Origin: an uncultured Altererythrobacter sp.
GTDB lineage: Bacteria > Pseudomonadota > Alphaproteobacteria > Sphingomonadales > Sphingomonadaceae
Direction of reading: 5' to 3'
Length of the DNA stretch: 64,000 nucleotides
Assembly (NCBI GenBank): GCA_946886565.1
Contig: CAMPIX010000003.1
Location: 62,001-126,000, forward strand
This document shows, in pieces, positions 35,114-44,416 of the stretch. The position numbers were made by a program, and so were the translations under genes. The notes under the pieces were generated by a model that was not told the DNA's origin, searched no databases, and saw only the letters and a list, made by a program, of their open reading frames with translations. Positions within the stretch are counted from its first letter, which is position 1, and every line of letters begins with the position of its first letter.

Positions 35114-36271
35114 CTACCGCGTGACCAGGCAGGCGCGCCCGGCTGCCTCCAGCGCGTCGCATGCCGCTTGCGCAGCGCTACGGGTGGCGAAGCCGCCGAC
35201 CTGGAGCTTGGTCAGCCGCCCCGAGGGAACGAGAAGCTTTTTCTTCCCCGCCAGCGCGGTCGAGCCAGACACGTCGGACCATAGCCGTTCGGCGTTGCCG
35301 GAGACAGCAAAGGCGCCGAGCTGGACGCGCCACGGGCCGTCGGACGATGCCGGCGCCGATTCGGCCGGAAGGCTCACCGGGGCGGATGTATCCGTCCCGG
35401 CAGTTTCGCTTGGCACCGGAGGCGGCGTCGGGGTGGGCCGGGCATAGTCGGCGCCCGCTTCACCAGGGCTTTGGGTCCCTGCGACCCGGCTCGCTTCGAT
35501 AATCGCGGCTTGCGCCGAAGCGATCGAAGGGGGCGTCCCGGTGGGTTCGATATGTTCGGGGACGCGACCCGAGGCAACGGGGATCGAGGCCACCGGCGAT
35601 TCGGCGGTCGGAGCGGGGGACGGTTCGGGAGCGGTGGCGACCTCCGCCCCACCGCCCATCGCGAGGTCGACAGCGGCGAGCTGCTGCGCGCGCGTGGCGT
35701 CGCTCTCGCGCTTCAGCGATTGCGCGAGCGCCTGCGCCTCCTGCCGCTGCTCGAGCGGGATGTAGTCATCCATCTGGCGGATCGCGGGCGTCGCTTGCGG
35801 CAGCCCCGCAGAGTTGGCCAGCGTCAGCAAGGCATAGGCGCGCACCCAGTCTTTCTCGACGATGTCGCCGTTGAAATGCGCGATGCCGAGCAGGTACTGC
35901 GCGCGCGGATCGCCGCGATCCGCCGCAGCGGTGACATAGGGCATCGCCTGCGCGCGCCGTCCGGCCTGGAACAGCATCAGCCCGTAGTTGTCGGCTGCCT
36001 TGATATGGCCTTGTGCGGCGGCCCTGGCATAAAGGATTTCCGCCTGCGCCTCGTCGCGTTCGACCCCCCGGCCCAGCCGATAGGCTTGCGCCATGTTGAA
36101 TTGCGCATCGGCGTCGCCGTTTTCCGCCGGGCCGCGCCATTCGCTCACCGCCGCCGCATAGTCGCCGCGGCTCCATGCATCGACGCCGTCCTTGACGTCG
36201 GCCGAGGCCGGAACTGCCAGCGCCACGCAGGCGCCGGCGGCGATAAGCTGCAATGCTCGTGCGAACCTCAT
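35114..36271 (-). CDS. Periplasmic Sel1-repeat and SPOR-domain protein
   Basis: A 385-residue exported protein with a signal peptide (ARALQLIAAGACVALAVPAS). Sel1-like/TPR repeats follow (DADAQFNMAQAYRLGRGVER, AADNYGLMLFQAGR, PRAQYLLGIAHFNGD), then a long Pro/Ala/Ser linker. The C-terminal SPOR domain starts at WRVQLGAFAVSGNAERLW. SPOR domains bind denuded septal glycan, so it probably acts at the division site. It is divergent from the parA operon. Confidence 0.87.
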   Translation of the reverse strand: MRFARALQLIAAGACVALAVPASADVKDGVDAWSRGDYAAAVSEWRGPAENGDADAQFNMAQAYRLGRGVERDEAQAEILYARAAAQGHIKAADNYGLMLFQAGRRAQAMPYVTAAADRGDPRAQYLLGIAHFNGDIVEKDWVRAYALLTLANSAGLPQATPAIRQMDDYIPLEQRQEAQALAQSLKRESDATRAQQLAAVDLAMGGGAEVATAPEPSPAPTAESPVASIPVASGRVPEHIEPTGTPPSIASAQAAIIEASRVAGTQSPGEAGADYARPTPTPPPVPSETAGTDTSAPVSLPAESAPASSDGPWRVQLGAFAVSGNAERLWSDVSGSTALAGKKKLLVPSGRLTKLQVGGFATRSAAQAACDALEAAGRACLVTR

Positions 36272-36383
36272 GGCGATGACTGCCCCTTCAATCGCTCCGC
36301 TGTGCAGACTGACATAGTGAACAGTGCGTTAGCAAAGAGTTTCTAACTTTCCGCTTTCCTGCCCTTCGTGTGGGGCCGCGCCG

Positions 36384-36398
36384 TTAACCCAAAATTAG
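36384..36398. promoter_or_regulatory. Candidate CtrA binding site upstream of parA
   Basis: TTAA-N7-TTAG, one mismatch from TTAA-N7-TTAA, in the 194-bp divergent spacer between the SPOR/Sel1 gene and parA. Cell-cycle control of either gene is plausible but unproven. Confidence 0.3.
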
Positions 36399-36465
36399 GG
36401 GTATCCTGCGATCCACTCTCCCGAACCGCTTTGGGCGGTGGGCGACACGATAGGGGGATCGGCCT

Positions 36466-37182
36466 GTGCGCGTATTGGCATTGGCTTCGCAAAAGGGCGG
36501 ATCGGGCAAGACGACACTGTCGGGCCATCTGGCCGTGCAGGCCCAGCGCGCCGGCGCCGGGCCGGTGGTGCTGATCGACATCGATCCGCAAGGCTCGCTC
36601 GCCGACTGGTGGAACGAGCGCGAGGCCGAATATCCGGCCTTCGCCCAGACGACCGTCGCCCGGCTCGCCAGCGATCTCCAGATCCTGCGCCAGCAGGGTT
36701 TCAAGCTGGCGGTAATCGACACCCCGCCAGCGATCACCATGGCCATCCAGTCGGTCATCGGCGTCGCCGAGCTGATCGTCGTCCCGACCCGCCCGAGCCC
36801 GCACGACCTGCGCGCCGTGGGCGCCACGGTCGACCTGTGCGAGCGTGCGGGCAAGCCGCTGGTATTCGTGGTCAACGCCGCAACGCCCAAGGCCAAGATC
36901 ACGTCCGAAGCCGCGGTCGCGCTGAGCCAGCACGGCACGGTCGCACCGATCACGCTCCACCATCGCACCGACTACGCCGCCTCGATGATCGACGGGCGTA
37001 CGGTGATGGAAGTCGATCCCGACAGCCGCAGCGCGGCCGAAGTGACCGCACTGTGGACTTATGTCGCCGACCGCCTCGAGAAGAATTTCCGCCGCACCGT
37101 CTTCGCCGTTCCGCACACGATCTCTCCGGCTGCCGGGGCGCATCGTCCTGCGGGCGGGTTCGGGCGCCGGGTCGCACAGTAA
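36466..37182 (+). CDS. ParA/MinD-like ATPase
   Basis: A 238-residue deviant-Walker ATPase. The Walker A is SQKGGSGKTTLSGHLA with the signature Lys, and VVLIDIDPQGSLADWW and AVIDTPPAI follow. The GTG at 36466 starts MRVLALASQKGG. It is first in an operon with a ribbon-helix-helix-like protein and a SPOR lipoprotein. No parB or parS is present, so it is an orphan ParA that positions something other than the chromosome origin (inference). Confidence 0.88.
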   Translation: MRVLALASQKGGSGKTTLSGHLAVQAQRAGAGPVVLIDIDPQGSLADWWNEREAEYPAFAQTTVARLASDLQILRQQGFKLAVIDTPPAITMAIQSVIGVAELIVVPTRPSPHDLRAVGATVDLCERAGKPLVFVVNAATPKAKITSEAAVALSQHGTVAPITLHHRTDYAASMIDGRTVMEVDPDSRSAAEVTALWTYVADRLEKNFRRTVFAVPHTISPAAGAHRPAGGFGRRVAQ

Positions 37183-37204
37183 GGATCGGCGGGGATCGCA
37201 TAAA

Positions 37205-37759
37205 ATGACCGACGCCAATTTCGCCTCGCTCAGTTCCACGCTGCTCGCCCGCAAGGGCGGCGCGAAGCCCGCCATGCGGCCGCAGTCGGCGCTGATTACC
37301 GGCCAGGCCGCCCTGTCCGCGAGCATCGAGGATCTCGGCTGGAACGACATGGGCTCCGAAGACGAGCCGGTGCGGGACGCCGAAGTACTCCAGCTTACTC
37401 CGTCGCCGGCCAATCCCGTAACCGCGGCCGAAGCGCGCGAGATGGATCACGAGGCCAACGACACGCTCGATGCGATCACGCCCGCCGAGCCGCCGGTCCG
37501 CAAGCAACAGGCCGTGCTGTCCGAGCGCCTGTCGGCGGTCCGAACGGATCCGGTGGCCGCGGTCGAGGTTCCGGCCGCGAAGCGCGGCAAGCGCGCCGCT
37601 TTCACCTTGCGGCTCGACCCCGACCGCCATCTCAAGCTGCGGCTCGCATGCACCATCCGCAATCGCAGTGCGCAGCAGATCGTCACCGAAGCGCTCGACG
37701 CGCTGCTGGGCGGCATGCCCGACATCGACAAGCTCGCCGCCCAGGTCGAGCGGCACTGA
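37205..37759 (+). CDS. Hypothetical protein with C-terminal ribbon-helix-helix-like region
   Basis: A 184-residue protein. Residues 1-125 are low complexity (MTDANFASLSSTLLARKGGA, Pro/Ala/Glu-rich). The C-terminus, KRAAFTLRLDPDRHLKLRLA followed by RSAQQIVTEALDALL, looks like a ribbon-helix-helix fold, the type used by ParA partner proteins. It lies 22 bp after parA and 18 bp before the lipoprotein gene. The role as ParA partner is inference. Confidence 0.7.
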   Translation: MTDANFASLSSTLLARKGGAKPAMRPQSALITGQAALSASIEDLGWNDMGSEDEPVRDAEVLQLTPSPANPVTAAEAREMDHEANDTLDAITPAEPPVRKQQAVLSERLSAVRTDPVAAVEVPAAKRGKRAAFTLRLDPDRHLKLRLACTIRNRSAQQIVTEALDALLGGMPDIDKLAAQVERH

Positions 37760-37777
37760 GGAACCGGGGGAAAGATC

Positions 37778-39151
37778 ATGATCCGCACCGCCCAGACCAA
37801 ACGAATCGCCGCGCTGGCACTGACCACCGCGCTCGCGACCACAGCCCTGACCGGCTGCACGACCAACGCCGCGCCCCCGGCAGGCGTGTCGGCGAGCAAG
37901 GCGCAGGTCGCGCTCGAACGCGGCGAGAACGGCGAAGCGGTCGCCCACGCCGAAGCGGCAGTGCTCGCGCAGCCACGCAATCCGCAGTTCCGCGCTGTGC
38001 TTGGCGCCGCTTACATGGAGGCCGGACGCTTTCAGTCCGCCGCGACCAGCTTTCGGGACGCCATGTCGCTCGGCGACAGCTCGCCGCGCACCGCGCTGAG
38101 CCTCGCGCTCGCCGAAACCGCGCTTGGCCACTATCCTCAGGCGTCGGCGCTGTTGGAGGACTGGCGCGACGAGCTCGATCCGGCCGACCTCGGCCTCGCT
38201 CTGGCGCTCGCCGGCCAACCCCAGCGGGGCGCACAAGTGCTCGGCAACGCGCTGCGTTCGGGCCAGAACACGCCCAAGGTGCGCCAGAATCTCGCCTATG
38301 CCTATGCGCTCAACGGCGATTGGCGCGCTGCGCGGCTGATGGCGGCAGAAGACGTTCCGCCCGATCAGATCAACCAGAGGATCGGCGAGTGGGCGCGCTC
38401 GGTCCAGCCCGAGATGTATCAGTCGCGCGTCGCCAAGCTGCTCGGCGCGCCGCTCGTGCGCGACGCCGGCCAGCCGGTGGCGCTGGCGCTGGTCAACAAT
38501 CCGAGCTCGCAGCAGCTCGCCGCAGAGGCCGCCGCCCTGGCGCAGCCTGCGCCGGAAGCGCAGTTCGCCCAGGCCGCGCCGGCCGGCGAGCTCGCCCCGA
38601 TCGATCCGGTCCCGCAACTGGCGGTCGCCGTGCCGCCGGTCGAGGCTCCGGAAACCGTGAAGGCCGCTTTTGCCGCACCCGCACCGGCCGGAGCCAGCCC
38701 CGCGCAGATCACCGAGAGCATGGTCGCGTTCATCTCGCAGCCGGTCGTGCAGAAGATGCCCGCACGCTATGGCGCCGAGGTGGAACCGCGCCGCAGCTCC
38801 AAAGGCGTGACGCGGGTTGCCGCGGAACGCGAGGCGGCCCCCGCGCCGGTCCGCGCGGACGGCAACCATCTCGTTCAGCTCGGTTCGTTCTCCAGCCGCG
38901 AGGGCGCGCGCCGGGCCTGGGGTATCTACGCGAAGAGCTATCCGGATCTCGACCGCTACCGCATGGTCATCACCGAGGCGCGCGTGGACGGCAAGACCTA
39001 CTTCCGCGTCTCCGCCGGCGGATTCCGCTCGGCCGATGCACGGTCGATGTGTTCGACTGTCAAGTCGCGCGGCGAAGGCTGCATCGCCTGGGCCGAAGGC
39101 CGCCCGCTGCCCGGCGCGGTCGACACCGGCGTGCGCATGGCGCGCCGCTAG
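37778..39151 (+). CDS. SPOR-domain TPR lipoprotein
   Basis: A 457-residue predicted lipoprotein: lipobox ALTGC at about residue 26 after a signal segment. TPR-like repeats follow (GENGEAVAHAEAAVLAQPRN, QFRAVLGAAYMEAGRFQSAA), resembling TadD-type proteins, then a Pro/Ala linker. The SPOR domain begins at [19 protein letters not shown]. It is probably anchored in the outer or inner membrane and recruited to the septum. An intrinsic terminator follows at 39189. Confidence 0.87.
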   Translation: MIRTAQTKRIAALALTTALATTALTGCTTNAAPPAGVSASKAQVALERGENGEAVAHAEAAVLAQPRNPQFRAVLGAAYMEAGRFQSAATSFRDAMSLGDSSPRTALSLALAETALGHYPQASALLEDWRDELDPADLGLALALAGQPQRGAQVLGNALRSGQNTPKVRQNLAYAYALNGDWRAARLMAAEDVPPDQINQRIGEWARSVQPEMYQSRVAKLLGAPLVRDAGQPVALALVNNPSSQQLAAEAAALAQPAPEAQFAQAAPAGELAPIDPVPQLAVAVPPVEAPETVKAAFAAPAPAGASPAQITESMVAFISQPVVQKMPARYGAEVEPRRSSKGVTRVAAEREAAPAPVRADGNHLVQLGSFSSREGARRAWGIYAKSYPDLDRYRMVITEARVDGKTYFRVSAGGFRSADARSMCSTVKSRGEGCIAWAEGRPLPGAVDTGVRMARR

Positions 39152-39188
39152 TCACTCTCTCGCTCTCTCCCTTTGCGAGTGACCTTCA

Positions 39189-39220
39189 CCCCTCCCCTTC
39201 GCGGGAGGGGTTTTTCTTTC
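39189..39220 (+). terminator. Intrinsic terminator of the parA operon
   Basis: Stem CCCCTCCC / GGGAGGGG with a 6-nt loop followed by TTTTTCTTTC, between the convergent SPOR lipoprotein and pyrC-like genes. The T-run sits on the plus strand. Confidence 0.9.
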
Positions 39221-39224
39221 CGCG

Positions 39225-40451
39225 CTAGACGGCCACCCCGCCCTTGAGCAAGGCCAGCACGCGGCCCTGCGCCGGTTGGCCATCGAACGGAGTATTGCCC
39301 GCGGTCGCCTCCATCTTGCGGCGGTCGACGATCCAGGGCTTTTCCGGATCGACCAGCGCGATGTCGGCTTCCCAGCCCTCGCGCAGTTCGCCCGCTTCGA
39401 CTCCGAGCAGCCGCGCAGGCGCGCCGGCAAGCAGGTCGAAGGCGCGCGGCAGGTCGATCGCGCCGTCGCGCACCAGCGTGAGCGTCATGGCGAACAGCGT
39501 CTCGGCCCCGGCCATGCCCGGTTCGGCGTCGGCGAAGGGCAGGCGCTTGTCTTCGGGCCCGCGCGGATCGTGGCCCGAGGCGATCACGTCGATCGTGCCG
39601 TCGCCGATCGCTTCGATCACCGCCTGGCGGTCGCTCTCGCAGCGCAGCGGCGGCGAGAGCCGCGCGAAAGTGCGGAAATCGGCGGTCGCGAGGTCGGAAA
39701 GCATGAAGTGCGCCGGGGTCACGCCCGCGGTCACCGCGACCCCGCGCGCCTTGGCCGCGCGCACGAGATCGAGCGCGGCGCGCGTCGTCACCTGCCTGAA
39801 GTGGAGCCGCGCGCCGCTCATCTCGGCGAGTGCGAGATCGCGTGCGACCGCGAGCGCCTCGGCTTCGGCGGGCGCGCTCGGCAGGCCGAGCCGGGTCGCG
39901 ATCTCGCCCGCGGTCGCCGCCGCCGACCCCACGAGCGCGGCATCCTCGGCATGCGCGACCACGACGAGGTCGAGCATCGCGGCGTATTGCAGCAGGCGCA
40001 GCATGACGCCCGAATCGGCGATCCAGCGCCGCCCTGTGGCGACGCCGCGCGCGCCCGCTTCCTTCATCAGCGCGATCTCGGCCAGCTCGCTACCCCCGAG
40101 CCCGCGCGTCGCCGCGGCGAGCGGATGGACCCAGAAATCGGGCTTGCCGCTCTTGGCGATGTACGAGACGCGGCTCGGCAGATCGAGCGCGGGGGTCTGG
40201 TCGGGCATCAGCGCCGCGCGCGCGATTCCGCCGTAGTGGAACGCGGGCTTGTCGATCGCGAAGACCCCGAAATCGACCAGCGCGGGAGCGACCAGCGCGC
40301 CCTTGACGTCGATCGTGTCGTCGCCGTTCTCGGGCGTGGCGTCGCCGACCGCGGCGATGCGCCCCTCCGCCAGCCGCAGCGCGCCCGCGCGGACGCCGTC
40401 CGGCGTGACCAGCCTGCCGCCGGTGATGGTGAGCGGGCGCGCCTGTTTCAC
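39225..40451 (-). CDS. Dihydroorotase-like protein, probably catalytically dead (PyrC'/PyrX type)
   Basis: A 408-residue amidohydrolase-fold protein with overall dihydroorotase similarity ([33 protein letters not shown]) and coupled to pyrB by a GTGA overlap. Key metal residues are missing. The usual DxHxH after the first strand reads VDFGVFA, the HxxH-type segment reads LHFRQVTT, and the TDHAP loop reads ASGHDPRG. It therefore resembles non-catalytic PyrC' subunits that stabilise aspartate carbamoyltransferase, as in pseudomonads. An active dihydroorotase should be elsewhere in the genome. Confidence 0.87.
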   Translation of the reverse strand: MKQARPLTITGGRLVTPDGVRAGALRLAEGRIAAVGDATPENGDDTIDVKGALVAPALVDFGVFAIDKPAFHYGGIARAALMPDQTPALDLPSRVSYIAKSGKPDFWVHPLAAATRGLGGSELAEIALMKEAGARGVATGRRWIADSGVMLRLLQYAAMLDLVVVAHAEDAALVGSAAATAGEIATRLGLPSAPAEAEALAVARDLALAEMSGARLHFRQVTTRAALDLVRAAKARGVAVTAGVTPAHFMLSDLATADFRTFARLSPPLRCESDRQAVIEAIGDGTIDVIASGHDPRGPEDKRLPFADAEPGMAGAETLFAMTLTLVRDGAIDLPRAFDLLAGAPARLLGVEAGELREGWEADIALVDPEKPWIVDRRKMEATAGNTPFDGQPAQGRVLALLKGGVAV

Positions 40452-41479
40452 GCCCACTGGCCGTCGTTCCAGCCCGGCACCGAGCGCGCCTTGCGCGTCA
40501 GCACGTCGAGGCAAGCCATGCGGATCGCGACGCCCATCTCGACCTGGCGGGTGATGATCGAGCGGTCGAGCATGTCGGCGACGTCGCTGTCGATTTCGAC
40601 CCCGCGGTTCATCGGACCGGGATGCATCACCAGCGCGTCGGGCGCGCAGCGCTCGAGCCGCTCGCGCGTCAACCCGTAGAGATGATGATACTCACGCGCC
40701 GAGGGAATGAACTGGCCGCTCATCCGCTCGCTTTGCAGCCGCAGCATCATCGCCACGTCCGCCCCGTCGAGCGCAGCGTCGAAATCGTGGAACGGCTCGG
40801 CGCCCATCGCCTCGACCCCTGCGGGCATCAGCGCCGGCGGCGCGCAGAGCCGCACGCTCGCGCCGAGCGCCTGCAGGCAGAGCATGTTCGAGCGCGCCAC
40901 GCGGCTGTGGAGGATGTCGCCGCAGATCGTCACCGTCAGCCCGGTGAAGTCCTCGCTCCCCTCGCCCCGGTCCTCGAGCGCGTGGCGCAGCGCGAGCGCG
41001 TCGAGCAGCGCCTGGGTCGGATGCTCGTGCTGCCCGTCGCCCGCGTTGAGCACCGGGCAATCGACCTTGCTCGCGATCAGATCGACCGCTCCGCTCGATC
41101 CATGGCGGATCACGATCGCGTCGGCGCGCATGGCATTGAGCGTGATCGCGGTGTCGATCAGCGTCTCGCCCTTCTTCACGCTCGATTGCGCCGCGTGCAT
41201 GTTGACCACGTCCGCGCCGAGCCGCTTGCCCGCGATCTCGAAGCTCAGCAGCGTTCGGGTGGAGTTTTCGAAGAAGGCGTTGATGATCGTGAGCCCGGCG
41301 AGCTCGTCGCAATGCTTCTCGGGCCGGCGGTTGAACTCGACCCACCGTTCGGCCTCGGCCAGCAGGAACAGGATCTCGTGCCGCTCGAGCTGCGCGATGC
41401 CGGTCAGGTCGCGATGCGGAAACGCGCGCGCGCCCGCCGGAAAGCGGCCCGGTGTGTCGTGGGTGCCCGTCGATGCCAT
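40448..41479 (-). CDS. pyrB: Aspartate carbamoyltransferase catalytic subunit
   Basis: Condenses aspartate and carbamoyl phosphate in pyrimidine synthesis, 343 residues. The carbamoyl-phosphate site [13 protein letters not shown] and the aspartate-side [14 protein letters not shown] are present, as is [17 protein letters not shown] near the end. An N-terminal extension of about 25 residues precedes the conserved [12 protein letters not shown]. It is the first gene of the pyrB/pyrC' operon. No pyrI is seen, consistent with the dodecameric PyrB/PyrC' form. Confidence 0.96.
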   Translation of the reverse strand: MASTGTHDTPGRFPAGARAFPHRDLTGIAQLERHEILFLLAEAERWVEFNRRPEKHCDELAGLTIINAFFENSTRTLLSFEIAGKRLGADVVNMHAAQSSVKKGETLIDTAITLNAMRADAIVIRHGSSGAVDLIASKVDCPVLNAGDGQHEHPTQALLDALALRHALEDRGEGSEDFTGLTVTICGDILHSRVARSNMLCLQALGASVRLCAPPALMPAGVEAMGAEPFHDFDAALDGADVAMMLRLQSERMSGQFIPSAREYHHLYGLTRERLERCAPDALVMHPGPMNRGVEIDSDVADMLDRSIITRQVEMGVAIRMACLDVLTRKARSVPGWNDGQWA

Positions 41480-41612
41480 CGAAGCGATGCCCTTAGGGTG
41501 CGCAAGCCCCTTCGTCGAGCCCTATCGGACGCTCGCGCGCTTTCAGGTGGAACCCGGGTCAATCGCGCACTAGGTTGGCCGCGATACGAAAACTGCGGGG
41601 TTTTTTCGAGCG

Positions 41613-43490
41613 ATGAGTTTTGCAGGCAAGGTCTGGCGGCTGCTGGTTGGGATCAAGGACGGGATGAGCCTCGTCTTCCTGCTGCTGTTCTTCATGGCGC
41701 TCTATGCGATTCTCACCGCGCGGCCGAGTCCGGCGCAAGTGCGTGAGGGCGCTCTGCTGCTCGAACTCGACGGGGTTATCGTAGAAGAGAGATCGCCGAT
41801 CGACCCGCTCGCCGTGTTGCTGACCGGCGAGGAGCCGATCGTCGAGTTTCAGTCGCGCGATCTGGTGCGCGCGATCGACCAGGCGGCGAACGACGACCGG
41901 ATCAAGGCGATCGTGCTCGACCTGACTTCCTTCCTCGGCGGCGGGCAAGTGCACTTGCAGGACGTGGGCGCCGCGCTCGATCGGGCGAAGGCGGCAGACA
42001 AGCCGGTGCTGACCTATGCCGTGGCATACGGTGACGATGCTATGATGCTCGCCTCGCATGCGAGCGAGGTTTGGGTCGATCCGCTCGGTGGCGCGGTGAT
42101 CGCGGGGCCCGGCGGGTCCAATCTCTACTTCGGCCAGTTGCTCGAGAACCTCCAGGTCAACGCCCACGTCTACAAGGTCGGCGAATACAAATCGGCAGTC
42201 GAGCCCTACACCCGGTCCGACATGTCGCCCGCTGCGCGCGAAAACTATCAGGCGCTCTACGGCGCGCTGTGGGAGGAGTGGCAGGCCAACGTGAAAAAGG
42301 CCCGCCCCCAGCTCCAGATCGAACGGATCACCAGCCGACCCGTCGAGTGGATCGCCGCGAGCAACGGCGATTTGGCGACCGCCGCCAAAGACGCCGGACT
42401 GGTCGACCGTCTCGGCAGCAAGACCGCGTTCGGCGAACGCGTCGCCGAGATCGCGGGCGACGACGCCTGGGACGATACCCCCGGCACTTACGCCCACACC
42501 GAGCTCGATCCATGGCTCGCGGAGATCGAGCCGGAAGAACCGGGCAAGGCGATCGGCGTGGTCACGATCGCCGGGACGATCGTCGACGGCGACGCAGGTC
42601 CCGGCACCGCGGGCGGCGACCGCATCCGCGACCTGCTGCTCGACGCGCTCGACGACGATCTCGCGGCACTGGTGGTCCGGGTCGATTCGCCGGGCGGCTC
42701 GGTGCTCGCCTCGGAGGAAATCCGCCGCGGCATCCTGCGTCACAAGGCGAAGGACATCCCCATCGTCGTCTCGATGGCCAATGTCGCAGCGAGCGGCGGC
42801 TATTGGGTCTCGACCCCCGCCGACCGCATCTTCGCCGAGCCCGAGACGATCACCGGCTCGATCGGCATCTTCGCGGTCATCCCCACGTTCGAGGAAACCG
42901 CGGCCGAATGGGGCGTGACGGCGGACGGGGTGCGCACCACCCCGCTCTCGGGCCAGCCAGACCTGATCGGCGGCTTCACTCCCGAGATCGACGCCATCCT
43001 GCAAAGCTCGATCGAGGACGGTTACCGCGACTTCCTGCGCCGCGTCGGCCAGTCGCGCGACATGACCACGGCGCAAGTCGACGCGATCGCGCAGGGCCGC
43101 GTATGGGATGGCGGCACTGCGCGCCAGATCGGACTCGTCGATCAGTATGGCGGACTTCCCGACGCGATCGCCTGGGCCGCAGAGCAGGCCGAACTGGAAG
43201 AGGGCGGCTGGCACGTGAAGTATCTCGGCGAGGATGTGCAATCCTACGATTCGCTGATCCGCCAGATCGTCGCCGGTGAGAGCGACCGCGCATACGCCGG
43301 CGATATCTTCGCAATGGTTGCGCTGCGCCAGCAGGCGCTGCTCGCGCAGGCCGCGCATGATGTCGAGCGGCTGCTGTCGGTGCGCGGGATGCAGGCTTAC
43401 TGCCTGGAATGCCCGCCCTCGGCATCCGTTCGCGCCGCAAGTTCGGCGCCGCAGGGCTGGTTTGCAAAACTGATGGCTTTGATCGGCTAG
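41613..43490 (+). CDS. sppA: Signal peptide peptidase SppA, 67K type
   Basis: Inner-membrane serine protease that degrades cleaved signal peptides, 625 residues, the long tandem form. One N-terminal membrane helix (MSLVFLLLFFMALYAILTA). The general-base Lys lies in the first half (YKVGEYKSAVEPY) and the nucleophile Ser in MANVAASGGYWVSTPADRIF in the second half. The C-terminus is LMALIG. The ATG at 41613 fits. Confidence 0.95.
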   Translation: MSFAGKVWRLLVGIKDGMSLVFLLLFFMALYAILTARPSPAQVREGALLLELDGVIVEERSPIDPLAVLLTGEEPIVEFQSRDLVRAIDQAANDDRIKAIVLDLTSFLGGGQVHLQDVGAALDRAKAADKPVLTYAVAYGDDAMMLASHASEVWVDPLGGAVIAGPGGSNLYFGQLLENLQVNAHVYKVGEYKSAVEPYTRSDMSPAARENYQALYGALWEEWQANVKKARPQLQIERITSRPVEWIAASNGDLATAAKDAGLVDRLGSKTAFGERVAEIAGDDAWDDTPGTYAHTELDPWLAEIEPEEPGKAIGVVTIAGTIVDGDAGPGTAGGDRIRDLLLDALDDDLAALVVRVDSPGGSVLASEEIRRGILRHKAKDIPIVVSMANVAASGGYWVSTPADRIFAEPETITGSIGIFAVIPTFEETAAEWGVTADGVRTTPLSGQPDLIGGFTPEIDAILQSSIEDGYRDFLRRVGQSRDMTTAQVDAIAQGRVWDGGTARQIGLVDQYGGLPDAIAWAAEQAELEEGGWHVKYLGEDVQSYDSLIRQIVAGESDRAYAGDIFAMVALRQQALLAQAAHDVERLLSVRGMQAYCLECPPSASVRAASSAPQGWFAKLMALIG

Positions 43491-43586
43491 GCGCCACCGG
43501 CCCAACAGCCGGCTTGCCAAGCCCCGCGGCGCATGGCAAAGGCGCGCCCCTGCCGAGGAGGCAGCCTTGTCTCAAGGTCCTCCGGC

Positions 43587-43661
43587 GGGCGCGTAGCTCA
43601 GTGGTAGAGCACACCCTTCACACGGGTGGGGTCGCAGGTTCAATCCCTGCCGCGCCCACCA
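43587..43661 (+). tRNA. tRNA-Val (anticodon CAC)
   Basis: A 75-nt cloverleaf including the encoded CCA. The acceptor GGGCGCG pairs with CGCGCCC. The D-arm is AGCTCAGTGGTAGAGC. The anticodon stem CACCC/GGGTG closes TTCACAC, anticodon CAC. The T-arm is GCAGGTTCAATCCCTGC. It lies between sppA and the tetR gene. Confidence 0.95.
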
Positions 43662-43675
43662 TCGTCCGCAGTAGG

Positions 43676-44314
43676 TCAGCGATCGGCCGCGATACCCCGG
43701 GCGAGCAGGTCGTGCGCGATGGCGGCGACTTCTTCCGCCAACATCTCTTCATCGCTCCACACCGCATAGCGCAGGCCGAGAAAGACGTTCATCCCCATGA
43801 TCGCCCAAGCGTGCGCTTCCTCGAGATCGGAGCGCAGCTCGCCCTTGCGGCCGCCTTCCTGCAGGCGTTCGAGAATGCGCGCGCCGGTCGTCTCGTAATG
43901 CCGGCGGTAGCTTTCCGGATCGACGAATTCGGCTTCGTCGATGATCCGGTACACTTCCTTGTGCTCGGCCGCGAAGCGAAGGAATGCAGCGAGCGCGGCG
44001 CGCTCTCGTTCGAGCGCCGAAACCGGCTTGTCCGCAGTTTCGTTCAGGGCGTCGCGCGCAGCCAGCTTCACCGCCTCGCTCATGTCGCCGACAAGCGCGC
44101 GGAAGATCGCGTCCTTTGAATCGAAGTAGGTGTAGAAACTGCCCAGCGCGGTGCCGGCGCGCGCGGTGATCGCGCTGATCGAAGCCTCGTGAAACCCCTT
44201 CTCGCCGAATTCGACTGCAGCGGCGTCGAGCAATTTGCGCAGCGTTCGCCGCCCGCGGTCGGTTCGGGGCTGCTTGGCGCTGTCCGCCGTCGTCGCTGGT
44301 TTCCCCGTTCCCAT
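43676..44314 (-). CDS. TetR/AcrR family transcriptional regulator
   Basis: A 212-residue repressor-type regulator. The N-terminal helix-turn-helix reads TLRKLLDAAAVEFGEKGFHE, then ASISAITARAGTALGSFYTY and FDSKDAIFRALV, the TetR pattern. The C-terminal ligand domain is divergent and all-helical. The ATG at 44314 gives MGTGKPATT. It is divergent from a TonB receptor gene and a perfect inverted repeat sits between them, so it probably represses that receptor. Confidence 0.92.
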   Translation of the reverse strand: MGTGKPATTADSAKQPRTDRGRRTLRKLLDAAAVEFGEKGFHEASISAITARAGTALGSFYTYFDSKDAIFRALVGDMSEAVKLAARDALNETADKPVSALERERAALAAFLRFAAEHKEVYRIIDEAEFVDPESYRRHYETTGARILERLQEGGRKGELRSDLEEAHAWAIMGMNVFLGLRYAVWSDEEMLAEEVAAIAHDLLARGIAADR

Positions 44315-44359
44315 GATCGCGATGGCTAGGCCCGAATGAGACATCCGACAAGAGAAAAC

Positions 44360-44382
44360 TTGAAACATGGTTCATGTTTCAA
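44360..44382. promoter_or_regulatory. Probable TetR operator
   Basis: Perfect inverted repeat: TTGAAACATG, 3-nt centre, CATGTTTCAA. It lies in the 102-bp spacer between the divergent tetR and TonB-receptor genes, 34 bp before the receptor start. Its size and symmetry fit a TetR-family operator. Confidence 0.7.
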
Positions 44383-44416
44383 TATTGGAGGAGAGGACGA
44401 GGACAGGAGAGGTTCA

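Noticed and set aside
41559..43520. 653-codon minus-strand frame opposite sppA
   Set aside because: Antisense shadow; no motifs, composition mirrors the sppA codons.
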